DNA of 5,910 nt from an uncultured Enterobacter sp. (lineage in GTDB: Bacteria > Pseudomonadota > Gammaproteobacteria > Enterobacterales > Enterobacteriaceae): contig CAMKZP010000252.1 in the NCBI GenBank assembly GCA_946477805.1, positions 1 through 5,910 on the forward strand, given 5' to 3'. Under the pieces are notes generated by a model. It saw nothing but the letters and a program-made list of their open reading frames with translations, ran no database searches and was not told where the DNA came from. Of the stretch, positions 1-5,038 are shown in pieces. Both the position numbers and the translations under genes were made by a program. Every line of letters begins with the position of its first letter. Within the stretch, counting starts at the first letter, position 1.

Positions 1-1101
1 CAGGCGAATCAGCCTGTGCGGGAAGGGATCGGCGCAGAACACCGACAGCGGAATGGCGGCAACGCCCACCTCTTTTGTCAGCCACTGGCAGAAGCTCACG
101 TCGTCCAGATCGGAAATAGCGCTGTAGTCCGCCAGCAGGAAATAGGTCCCCTCACAGGGCAAAATTTCCAGACGGCTGGTGCTCAGCGCGTCCACGAACA
201 GATCCCGACGTTTCCGGTAGAACTCCGGCAGGTCGCGGTAGTGCTCCGGCTCGGCGCGCAGCATATCCGCCAGCGCCAGCTGGGCAGGCGTATTCACCGC
301 GAAGGTCAGATACTGGTGCACCTTGCGCAGCTCGGCGCTGATGGCCTCCGGCGCCACACAGTAGCCCACCTTCCAGCCGGTCATGTGGAAGGTTTTACCG
401 AACGAAGAAACGGCAACCGCGCGCTCGCGCAGCTGCGGGTGCGCCAGCACGCTGGCGTGTCCGTCTTCAGCAAAGCAGATGTGCTCGTACACTTCATCGC
501 TCAGGACATAGATCTCACGCTCCGCTATCGCCTGCCACAGGGCGGCGAAATCGGCCTTCTGCCACACGGTTGCGGACGGGTTGTGCGGGGTATTGAGGAT
601 CACCAGGCGGGTTTTGTCGCTGAGCAGGTCCGCAAAGGCCTGCCAGTCCGGGCGGAAATGCGGCGGCTGCAGCACCACGCGCTTCACTACGCCGCCCGAA
701 AGCGCGACGGCGGGCGCGTAGCTGTCGTAGCTTGGATCAAAGCAGATAACCTCATCACCGGTGCGCACCAGGGCGGTAATCGCGGCGTACAGCGCTTCGG
801 TTGCCCCTGCCGTGACCGTGATCTCGCCGCTCGCATCGGGCCTGTAGCCATACAGCTCAGCCGTTTTATCCGCGATGGCCTCCCGCAGCGCCTGCACGCC
901 GGTCATCGGCGCGTACTGGTTTGCCCCCTGCGCCACGTGGTGTGCCAGACGCTCCTGCAAAAACGTCGGCCCGTCAAAATCCGGGAACCCCTGCGAAAGG
1001 TTAATCGCGTTGTGCTGCTGCGCCAGGGCGCTCATTTGCGTAAAGATGGTGGTACCGAGACTGGGAAGTTTACTTTGCGGAATCAATGCGTTATTGCTCA
1101 T
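1..1101 (-). CDS. mtnE: Methionine aminotransferase MtnE (YbdL-type), 3' end beyond the window
   Basis: Fold-type I PLP aminotransferase that transaminates 4-methylthio-2-oxobutanoate to methionine, the last step of methylthioadenosine salvage; cytosolic. The reading frame gives 367 residues with no stop before the window edge; the E. coli homologue YbdL is about 386 residues, so roughly 19 are missing. The N-terminus (MSNNALIPQSKLPSLGTTIF) aligns closely with YbdL from memory, which fixes the start. Visible residues: substrate-loop NLSQGFPDF at 34-42, NTPHNPSATVW at 170-180 (Asn174), SDEVYEH at 201-207 (Asp202 and Tyr205 for the pyridine ring and phenol), SSFGKTFHMTGWKVGY at 232-247 with Lys236 as the Schiff-base lysine, and Arg366 near the edge as the expected carboxylate-binding arginine. 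It is transcribed away from mtnBCD through a shared MetJ-box region. Its Shine-Dalgarno is poor: only CAGG, about 9 nt upstream. The family is certain; the salvage role is inferred from the operon context and family knowledge. Confidence 0.95.
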   Translation of the reverse strand, partial: MSNNALIPQSKLPSLGTTIFTQMSALAQQHNAINLSQGFPDFDGPTFLQERLAHHVAQGANQYAPMTGVQALREAIADKTAELYGYRPDASGEITVTAGATEALYAAITALVRTGDEVICFDPSYDSYAPAVALSGGVVKRVVLQPPHFRPDWQAFADLLSDKTRLVILNTPHNPSATVWQKADFAALWQAIAEREIYVLSDEVYEHICFAEDGHASVLAHPQLRERAVAVSSFGKTFHMTGWKVGYCVAPEAISAELRKVHQYLTFAVNTPAQLALADMLRAEPEHYRDLPEFYRKRRDLFVDALSTSRLEILPCEGTYFLLADYSAISDLDDVSFCQWLTKEVGVAAIPLSVFCADPFPHRLIRL

Positions 1102-1137
1102 GGTGCTGTGCCTGCGTGTAATACTTATGTTGCTGAC

Positions 1138-1165
1138 ACTATAACACGATGTTAGTCTTTGGCAA
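1138..1165 (-). promoter_or_regulatory. Predicted sigma70 promoter of mtnE
   Basis: On the minus strand a TTGCCA -35 (1160-1165, 5/6 to consensus) is followed after 16 bp by TATAGT (1138-1143, 5/6). A TG one base upstream of the -10 makes it an extended -10. Transcription would begin near 1131, giving a leader of about 30 nt before the mtnE ATG at 1101. The -35 overlaps the -35 of the opposing mtnB promoter. Prediction from sequence only. Confidence 0.6.
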
Positions 1166-1187
1166 TCAAGACGCTTAGACGTCTAAA
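1159..1187 (+). promoter_or_regulatory. Predicted sigma70 promoter of mtnBCD
   Basis: TTGGCA (1159-1164, 5/6 to TTGACA) is followed by a 17-bp spacer and TCTAAA (1182-1187, 4/6 to TATAAT). The predicted start near 1194 gives a leader of about 34 nt to the mtnB ATG. Both Met boxes lie in the spacer and run into the -10, the expected place for a repressor that blocks RNA polymerase. Prediction from sequence only. Confidence 0.55.
1169..1184. promoter_or_regulatory. MetJ operator (two adjacent Met boxes) between mtnE and mtnB
   Basis: Two abutting 8-mers: AGACGCTT (1169-1176, 6/8) and AGACGTCT (1177-1184, 8/8 to the known Met-box consensus AGACGTCT). MetJ with S-adenosylmethionine binds tandem boxes cooperatively as dimers, and two adjacent boxes are the minimum normally seen. 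The site overlaps the mtnB promoter and lies just upstream of the mtnE -35, so it could repress both directions. The flanking 8-mers on either side do not match. Confidence 0.85.
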
Positions 1188-1227
1188 CCATATGAATATT
1201 CCTGCCTGACCGAGAGGGTAAAAGGAA

Positions 1228-1842
1228 ATGACAGACAACCTGCAACTCACGCATCTGGTCGACGCCTGCCGCTGGATTGGCGCCAAAGGCTGGGCTCCCG
1301 CCACCGGCGGCAATATGTCTGTGCGCCAGGATGAACGCCTGTGCTGGCTCAGTGAATCCGGTAAAGACAAGGGTAGCCTCACGACGGACGATTTTCTGCA
1401 GGTGGAGATCGCCACCGGCCGCGCGCCGTCTGGCCGTAAGCCGTCGGCCGAAACCGGGCTGCACACGCTTATCTATCGCCTGTTCCCGGAGGCAAACGCC
1501 GTCCTGCACGTTCACACGGTGAACGCGACGGTGCTGTCGCGGCTGGTGAAAGAGGCCGAGCTCAACATCAGCGGCTTTGAGATGCAAAAATCTCTCACCG
1601 GGCAGACCACGCATCTGGATACGGTCGCTGTTCCGGTATTCGATAACGACCAGGACATCGACGCCCTCGCCTCGCGAATCGCCCATTACGCGCAGGAACG
1701 CCCGCTTAATTATGGTTTTCTTCTGCGCGGTCATGGCTTAACCTGCTGGGGACGCGATGTGGCCGAAGCCCGCCGTCATCTGGAAGGATTAGAATTCCTG
1801 TTCGAATGCGAAATGCGTTTACGACAACTGGAGAGAGTATGA
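1228..1842 (+). CDS. mtnB: Methylthioribulose-1-phosphate dehydratase MtnB
   Basis: Zinc-dependent class II aldolase-family enzyme that dehydrates 5-methylthioribulose-1-phosphate to 2,3-diketo-5-methylthiopentyl-1-phosphate; cytosolic. The 204 residues match the usual bacterial MtnB length. Visible: PATGGNMSVR (24-33), the phosphate-binding glycine/asparagine loop; SAETGLH (73-79) with Glu75 at the catalytic acid position; zinc ligands His94 and His96 in VLHVHT; and His169 in RGHGLTCWG. The ATG at 1228 is supported by GAGAGGG at 1212-1218, 9 nt upstream; an AGG at 1223-1225 is too close to act. It is the first gene of mtnBCD, and its stop TGA (1840-1842) overlaps the mtnC start by 4 nt (ATGA), so translation is probably coupled. 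Expression is predicted to be MetJ-repressed. The family is shared with fuculose and ribulose-phosphate aldolases, but the neighbours settle the substrate. Confidence 0.96.
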   Translation: MTDNLQLTHLVDACRWIGAKGWAPATGGNMSVRQDERLCWLSESGKDKGSLTTDDFLQVEIATGRAPSGRKPSAETGLHTLIYRLFPEANAVLHVHTVNATVLSRLVKEAELNISGFEMQKSLTGQTTHLDTVAVPVFDNDQDIDALASRIAHYAQERPLNYGFLLRGHGLTCWGRDVAEARRHLEGLEFLFECEMRLRQLERV

Positions 1843-2528
1843 TTCGCGCGATTGTTACGGATATCGAAGGGACCACCAGCGATATCCGTTTTGTCCATGA
1901 CGTTTTGTTCCCCTACGCGCGCGCGCGGCTGGCGGCCTTTGTCACGGCACAGCAGTACGCCGAGCCGGTCAAATCGATTCTGAACAACCTCCGCGACGAG
2001 ATCGGCAACCCGCACGCCAGCGCCAGCGACCTGATAACAACGCTGTTTGCCTTTATGGACGAAGATCGCAAATCGACGGCGCTCAAGGCCCTGCAGGGCA
2101 TCATCTGGCAAGACGGCTACCTGAACGGCGACTTTACCGGCCACCTCTATCCGGACGTGCTGCCTGCGCTTGAAAAATGGAAGGCACAAGGCATTGATCT
2201 CTATATTTATTCCTCGGGCTCCGTCGCCGCGCAGAAACTGTTATTTGGCTATAGCGACGAAGGTGATATTACTCACCTGTTCAGCGGCTATTTTGATACC
2301 CACATCGGCGCCAAGCGCGAGGTGCAGTCATATCAGAACATTGCGGCGCATACGGGTATCGCCCCGTCGCAGATCCTGTTCCTGTCCGATATTCATCAGG
2401 AGCTGGATGCCGCCGAGCAGGCAGGCTTTCGCACCCTGCAGCTGATTCGCGGCGATGAAGACGGTGAGAGCCATCATCATCAGGTCCACCAGTTCGACGA
2501 GATTAATCCGGAGCAGATCCCTTCATGA
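1839..2528 (+). CDS. mtnC: Bifunctional enolase-phosphatase E1, MtnC
   Basis: HAD-superfamily, Mg-dependent enzyme that enolises 2,3-diketo-5-methylthiopentyl-1-phosphate and then dephosphorylates the enol to the acireductone. The frame is open further upstream to an ATG at 1806, but the start is placed at 1839: this gives the family N-terminus MIRAIVTDIEGTTSDI, the usual 229 residues, and an ATGA overlap with mtnB. Motif I is DIEGTT (8-13), where Asp8 is the nucleophile and Glu10 replaces the second Asp of classical HAD phosphatases, a hallmark of this enzyme. Motif II is YSSGS (124-128). Motif III is Lys159 in GAKRE. Motif IV is LSDIHQELD (182-190) with Asp184. A cap domain lies between motifs I and II. 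Its TGA (2526-2528) overlaps the mtnD ATG by 4 nt. Confidence 0.96.
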   Translation: MIRAIVTDIEGTTSDIRFVHDVLFPYARARLAAFVTAQQYAEPVKSILNNLRDEIGNPHASASDLITTLFAFMDEDRKSTALKALQGIIWQDGYLNGDFTGHLYPDVLPALEKWKAQGIDLYIYSSGSVAAQKLLFGYSDEGDITHLFSGYFDTHIGAKREVQSYQNIAAHTGIAPSQILFLSDIHQELDAAEQAGFRTLQLIRGDEDGESHHHQVHQFDEINPEQIPS

Positions 2529-3067
2529 GCGCATTGACCATTTATTCTGATAAAGACGCCAGCGAGCCTCAGTGGCACAGCACCGACGGCGCCGAGATCG
2601 CCCAACAGCTTAACACCAGGGGCGTGCGCTTTGAGCGCTGGGCGGCTGACCGCGACCTGGGGCAGGATCCCGCGCCAGACGCGGTGATCGAAGCCTATCA
2701 ACACGCGATCGACAGGCTGGTGGCGGAAAAAGGCTATCAGAGCTGGGACGTGATCGGCCTGCGCGCCGATAACCCGCAAAAAGAGGCGCTGCGCGCGAAG
2801 TTCCTCAACGAGCACACCCACGGCGAAGACGAAGTGCGCTTCTTCGTAGAGGGCGCGGGGCTGTTCTGCCTGCACATTGGCGATGAGGTGTATCAGGTCT
2901 TGTGCGAGAAAAACGACCTGATCTCCGTGCCCGCGGGCACGCCGCACTGGTTTGATATGGGCTCGGAGCCGAACTTTACCGCCATTCGTATTTTCGACAA
3001 TCCGGAAGGATGGGTAGCGCAGTTTACCGGCGACGCGATTGCGGATGCTTATCCGCGTCTCGCATAG
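2525..3067 (+). CDS. mtnD: Acireductone dioxygenase MtnD (ARD/ARD')
   Basis: Cupin-fold metal dioxygenase that cleaves 1,2-dihydroxy-3-keto-5-methylthiopentene with O2. By established work on the Klebsiella enzyme, the Fe form gives 4-methylthio-2-oxobutanoate plus formate, and the Ni form gives methylthiopropionate, CO and formate. The 180 residues match the bacterial family. The metal ligands are His97 and His99 in NEHTHGEDEVRFF, Glu103, and His141 in PAGTPHWFD; less the initiator Met these are 96, 98, 102 and 140, the published Klebsiella numbering. The ATG at 2525 overlaps the mtnC stop (ATGA), the second coupled junction in the operon. The gene ends with TAG at 3065-3067, after which the accessory insert begins. 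The in vivo metal cannot be read from sequence. Confidence 0.97.
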   Translation: MSALTIYSDKDASEPQWHSTDGAEIAQQLNTRGVRFERWAADRDLGQDPAPDAVIEAYQHAIDRLVAEKGYQSWDVIGLRADNPQKEALRAKFLNEHTHGEDEVRFFVEGAGLFCLHIGDEVYQVLCEKNDLISVPAGTPHWFDMGSEPNFTAIRIFDNPEGWVAQFTGDAIADAYPRLA

Positions 3068-3130
3068 TTTTAGCGGGCACAAACGACTCGCTCGCCCCTG
3101 CCGGGCAGAGCGATCCCCACGAGCTGTGAA

Positions 3131-3171
3131 CAATCCCCTCTCCCCTCCGGGGAGAGGGTTAGGGTGAGGGG
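3131..3171 (+). repeat. GC-rich palindromic repeat, copy 1 (left of the insert)
   Basis: A 41-bp element containing a perfect 10-bp inverted repeat: CCCTCTCCCC (3136-3145), loop TCC, GGGGAGAGGG (3149-3158). An asymmetric tail follows, TTAGGGTGAGGGG (3159-3171). The same element occurs in opposite orientation at 3829-3869 with 38 of 41 positions identical. It would fold into a strong hairpin in RNA from mtnD, but no T-run follows, so it is not a classical intrinsic terminator. It resembles short intergenic palindromic repeats common in enterobacterial and pseudomonad genomes; I do not assign a named family. Confidence 0.85.
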
Positions 3172-3212
3172 ACCACAAGGCCGCAGCGCCCAATCGCGCA
3201 TGCAGACGTTGA

Positions 3213-3437
3213 TTAAATGCTGGCGATAATCCCCTGCACATCCGCCCCAACCCATTTTGCCAGATGCACAAACTCCACCACATCCAACCTGCGTTCCCCG
3301 CTCTCAACTTTAGCGATAAACGACTGCGGTTTTCCCAGCGCCTCCGCAAGCTGCGCCTGAGTAATCCCTTTCTCCTTACGAGCTTTCTTCAACGCATTGA
3401 TAACACGCTGGTATTCATCCGAGTAAACTGAGGCCAT
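3213..3437 (-). CDS. Small Xre/Cro-type helix-turn-helix regulator
   Basis: A 74-residue protein that is little more than one HTH_3 (lambda repressor/Cro-like) domain. Residues 12-22 form the first helix, ITQAQLAEALG (25-35) the second, KPQSFIAKVESGERRL (36-51) the recognition helix and following turn, and FVHLAKWVGAD (56-66) a closing helix. No sensing, peptidase or membrane segment is present, so it probably acts as a plain DNA-binding dimer. The ATG at 3437 is supported by AGGGA, 9 nt upstream. It diverges from the Ner-like gene at 3544 across 106 bp and converges on mtnD. The promoter prediction overlaps a palindrome, which suggests autoregulation. No toxin gene is next to it, which argues against a toxin-antitoxin antitoxin. 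Targets are unknown. Confidence 0.85.
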   Translation of the reverse strand: MASVYSDEYQRVINALKKARKEKGITQAQLAEALGKPQSFIAKVESGERRLDVVEFVHLAKWVGADVQGIIASI

Positions 3438-3469
3438 TGTTCCGATTCCCTAAAAATATCCTGAAATCG

Positions 3470-3498
3470 AATATCCCCCCATTGTCTTTTTATCCCAA
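3470..3498 (-). promoter_or_regulatory. Predicted promoter of the Xre-type gene
   Basis: On the minus strand TTGGGA (3493-3498, 4/6) is separated by 17 bp from GATATT (3470-3475, 4/6). The predicted start near 3463 leaves about 26 nt to the ATG. The -35 lies inside the left arm and spacer of the palindrome at 3490-3508. The match is modest, so this is a candidate. Confidence 0.4.
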
Positions 3499-3509
3499 AA
3501 CGGGATAAT
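3482..3509 (+). promoter_or_regulatory. Predicted promoter of the Ner/SfsB-like gene
   Basis: TTGTCT (3482-3487, 4/6) is followed after 16 bp by GATAAT (3504-3509, 5/6). The predicted start near 3516 gives a leader of about 28 nt. The palindrome at 3490-3508 fills the spacer and most of the -10, so a protein bound there would exclude RNA polymerase. Confidence 0.5.
3490..3508. promoter_or_regulatory. Palindromic candidate operator between the two HTH genes
   Basis: A perfect inverted repeat, TTATCCC-AAAAC-GGGATAA, with 7-bp arms and a 5-bp AT-rich spacer. It sits in the only intergenic region of the HTH pair and overlaps both predicted promoters. The centre-to-centre geometry fits a dimeric HTH protein. 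Which of the two proteins binds it is not visible. Confidence 0.6.
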
Positions 3510-3543
3510 TGAATGCGTAACGGACACACGCAAGGAGGACACA

Positions 3544-3810
3544 ATGACTCATAAGAACTGGCATCCTGCCGATATCATCGCCGCACTTAAGAAAAATGGA
3601 ACAAGCCTGGCAGCGTTGTCTCGCCATGAGGGATTATCTTCATCCACGCTGGCAAACGCGCTTTCCCGGCCCTGGCCCAAAGGGGAATGGCTTATCGCTC
3701 GGGCGCTGAACATTCCACCGGATGTAATATGGCCGGAAAGGTATTTTGATGAAAAGGGGAAACCCATTTTCCGTCAGCGAAGGATTACAAAAAAATCCCC
3801 CGATCTTTAG
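3544..3810 (+). CDS. Mu Ner / SfsB (Nlp)-family DNA-binding protein
   Basis: An 88-residue protein of the Ner-like family, whose members are the Mu phage negative regulator Ner and the chromosomal SfsB/Nlp. The family signature is complete: WHPADIIAALKKNGTSLAAL (6-25), LSSSTLANALSRPWPKGE (31-48) covering the helix-turn-helix, and VIWPERY (61-67). A basic tail follows (RQRRITKK, 77-84). In Mu, Ner binds the early control region and represses transcription; the cellular targets here are unknown. The ATG at 3544 has a near-perfect ribosome site, AAGGAGG at 3532-3538, 5 nt upstream, much stronger than those of the mtn genes. GC content is about 50% by hand count, visibly lower than the flanking mtn genes, which suggests acquisition from a prophage or other element. 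It converges on mtnA. Confidence 0.9.
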   Translation: MTHKNWHPADIIAALKKNGTSLAALSRHEGLSSSTLANALSRPWPKGEWLIARALNIPPDVIWPERYFDEKGKPIFRQRRITKKSPDL

Positions 3811-3828
3811 CGTGAGAGGCATTTGCTC

Positions 3829-3869
3829 CCCCTCACCCTGGCCCTCTCCCCGGAGGGGAGAGGGAATTG
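3829..3869 (-). repeat. GC-rich palindromic repeat, copy 2 (right of the insert, inverted)
   Basis: The reverse complement of this stretch matches copy 1 (3131-3171) at 38 of 41 positions. The differences are one base at the CAAT-side end and TT versus CC in the tail. It has the same perfect 10-bp stem, CCCTCTCCCC (3842-3851) with GGGGAGAGGG (3855-3864), around loop GGA. It lies between the stop of the Ner-like gene and the end of mtnA, so the two copies face each other and enclose both HTH genes in a 739-bp unit. Confidence 0.85.
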
Positions 3870-3908
3870 GCTACTGCCCGTATTATTTTGTGGAGATCCC
3901 TCACCCTC

Positions 3909-4934
3909 TCACGTGCTGCTCGTGAATTTCCCTTTTGCCACCTCTTCCGGCGTGACCACGCCCGTATCGAGCACCCAGCCGCTAATCAGCGAGGCTGGCG
4001 TAACGTCAAACGCCGGGTTATACACCTGCGCGTCTTCCGGCGCCCACTGTACCGCGCCGAAGCTTCCCGCCACGCCCGTCACTTCGCTGGCCGCGCGCTG
4101 CTCGATGGGGATCGCGTCCCCGTTCGGACACTCAGGGTCGAGCGTGGTGTGCGGGGCGGCAACGTAGAACGGAATACCGTGGAATTTCGCCAGCACCGCA
4201 AGGGAGTAAGTGCCAATTTTGTTCGCCACGTCGCCGTTAGCGGCAATGCGATCGGCCCCCACCCACACGGCATCCACCTGCCCTTTCGCCATCAGGCTGG
4301 CGGCCATCGAATCGGTAATCAGCTGATACGGCACGCCGAGTTCGCCGAGTTCCCACGCCGTCAGCCGTCCGCCCTGCAGCAGCGGACGGGTTTCATCTAC
4401 CCAGACGTTGCTGACGTTGCCTTCCCGATGCGCGCGGGCAATCACGCCCAGCGCCGTACCGACGCCCGCCGTTGCCAGCCCGCCGGTATTGCAGTGGGTC
4501 AGCAGGCGGCTGCCGGGCTTCACAAGCTGGCTGCCCGCGCGGGCGATGTCATCGCAGAGCCGTTTATCTTCGTCAATCAGGCGCAGCGCTTCGGCCGCCA
4601 GCGCCGCAGCAAACTCCTCCTGCCAGAGCGCCACCTTCATACGGTCGAGGTTGTTCATCAGGTTAACCGCCGTCGGGCGCGACGCGCGAAGCGTCTCCAG
4701 CGCCGTCGCCAGCTCGTCGCGGCTTTTGCCGTTTTCCGCCAGCAGCGCCAGCAGCAGGCTTGCAGAAAGACCAATCAGCGGCGCGCCGCGCACGCGCAGA
4801 GCGTGAATATGGCCGACCAGCGCCTCTACCGTCGAGGCGTCCAGCCAGCGTTTCTCCTGCGGAAGCGCCTGCTGGTCGAGAATAAAGAGCTGATTATCCA
4901 CCACCCGCAGGCTGGTCGTCTGTAATGTCTGCAT
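3909..4934 (-). CDS. mtnA: S-methyl-5-thioribose-1-phosphate isomerase MtnA
   Basis: Aldose-ketose isomerase of the eIF2B alpha/beta/delta-like family that converts 5-methylthioribose-1-phosphate to 5-methylthioribulose-1-phosphate; cytosolic, normally a dimer. The 341 residues are close to the typical 340-360. Visible: RVRGAPLIG (47-55) and RPTAVNL (86-92) for substrate binding; HCNTGGLAT (147-155) with catalytic Cys148; ETRPLLQG (181-188); GADRIAANGDVANKIGTY (226-243) with catalytic Asp228. The Cys-Asp spacing of 80 is the same as in the B. subtilis enzyme (Cys160/Asp240). The ATG at 4934 has AGGGA 9 nt upstream. It is transcribed divergently from mtnK, which makes its substrate, across a three-box MetJ operator. 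The eIF2B-like family includes other sugar-phosphate isomerases, but the context leaves little doubt. Confidence 0.96.
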   Translation of the reverse strand: MQTLQTTSLRVVDNQLFILDQQALPQEKRWLDASTVEALVGHIHALRVRGAPLIGLSASLLLALLAENGKSRDELATALETLRASRPTAVNLMNNLDRMKVALWQEEFAAALAAEALRLIDEDKRLCDDIARAGSQLVKPGSRLLTHCNTGGLATAGVGTALGVIARAHREGNVSNVWVDETRPLLQGGRLTAWELGELGVPYQLITDSMAASLMAKGQVDAVWVGADRIAANGDVANKIGTYSLAVLAKFHGIPFYVAAPHTTLDPECPNGDAIPIEQRAASEVTGVAGSFGAVQWAPEDAQVYNPAFDVTPASLISGWVLDTGVVTPEEVAKGKFTSST

Positions 4935-4986
4935 GTCGTTAATTCCCTGTTGCGTTGTTGTATCACATTGTGTCAGGATGAAATCC

Positions 4987-5010
4987 AGATGTATAGACGT
5001 CTACATGTCT
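4987..5010. promoter_or_regulatory. MetJ operator (three adjacent Met boxes) between mtnA and mtnK
   Basis: Three abutting 8-mers: AGATGTAT (4987-4994, 6/8), AGACGTCT (4995-5002, 8/8) and ACATGTCT (5003-5010, 6/8) against the consensus AGACGTCT. The perfect box is in the middle, so two or three MetJ dimers could stack. The site is 29 bp before the mtnK ATG and 53 bp before the mtnA ATG. I could not find a convincing promoter on either strand: the best on the plus strand is TTGTGT (4968-4973), 18 bp, TATAGA (4992-4997), which is weak and would overlap the operator. Confidence 0.87.
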
Positions 5011-5038
5011 TTATTAGCAAACCCGTGAGGAGCAGGCA

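Noticed and set aside
16..1155. A 379-codon open frame on the plus strand opposite mtnE
   Set aside because: It is the exact antisense of a clear aminotransferase. Its product is Arg/Gln/His-rich with no recognisable domain, typical of mirror frames in GC-rich genes.
1102..1227. A SAM riboswitch or other leader RNA for methionine genes
   Set aside because: Predicted leaders are only about 30-34 nt on each side, too short for a SAM aptamer, and MetJ boxes already explain the control.
3089..3112. An imperfect hairpin after mtnD (CGCTC pairing with GAGCG, inner CCC with GGG)
   Set aside because: The stem has a mismatch and a bulge and no following T-run; too weak to call.
3136..3158. Repeat hairpins as intrinsic terminators of mtnD, the Ner-like gene or mtnA
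   Set aside because: The stems are strong, but neither copy is followed by a T-run in either direction. They may still affect mRNA ends, but I do not call terminators.
2480..3349. A 289-codon minus-strand frame across mtnD, repeat copy 1 and the Xre-type gene
   Set aside because: It crosses three unrelated features and is antisense or out of frame to each; no domain is seen.
3213..3810. The HTH pair as a toxin-antitoxin module
   Set aside because: Both proteins are DNA-binding domains only. Neither shows a RelE/HigB, HipA, RES or other toxin fold, and there is no third gene.
3867..4925. A 352-codon open frame on the plus strand opposite mtnA
   Set aside because: A mirror frame of mtnA; low-complexity Arg/Ala/Gln-rich product, and its start lies in the repeat region without a ribosome site.
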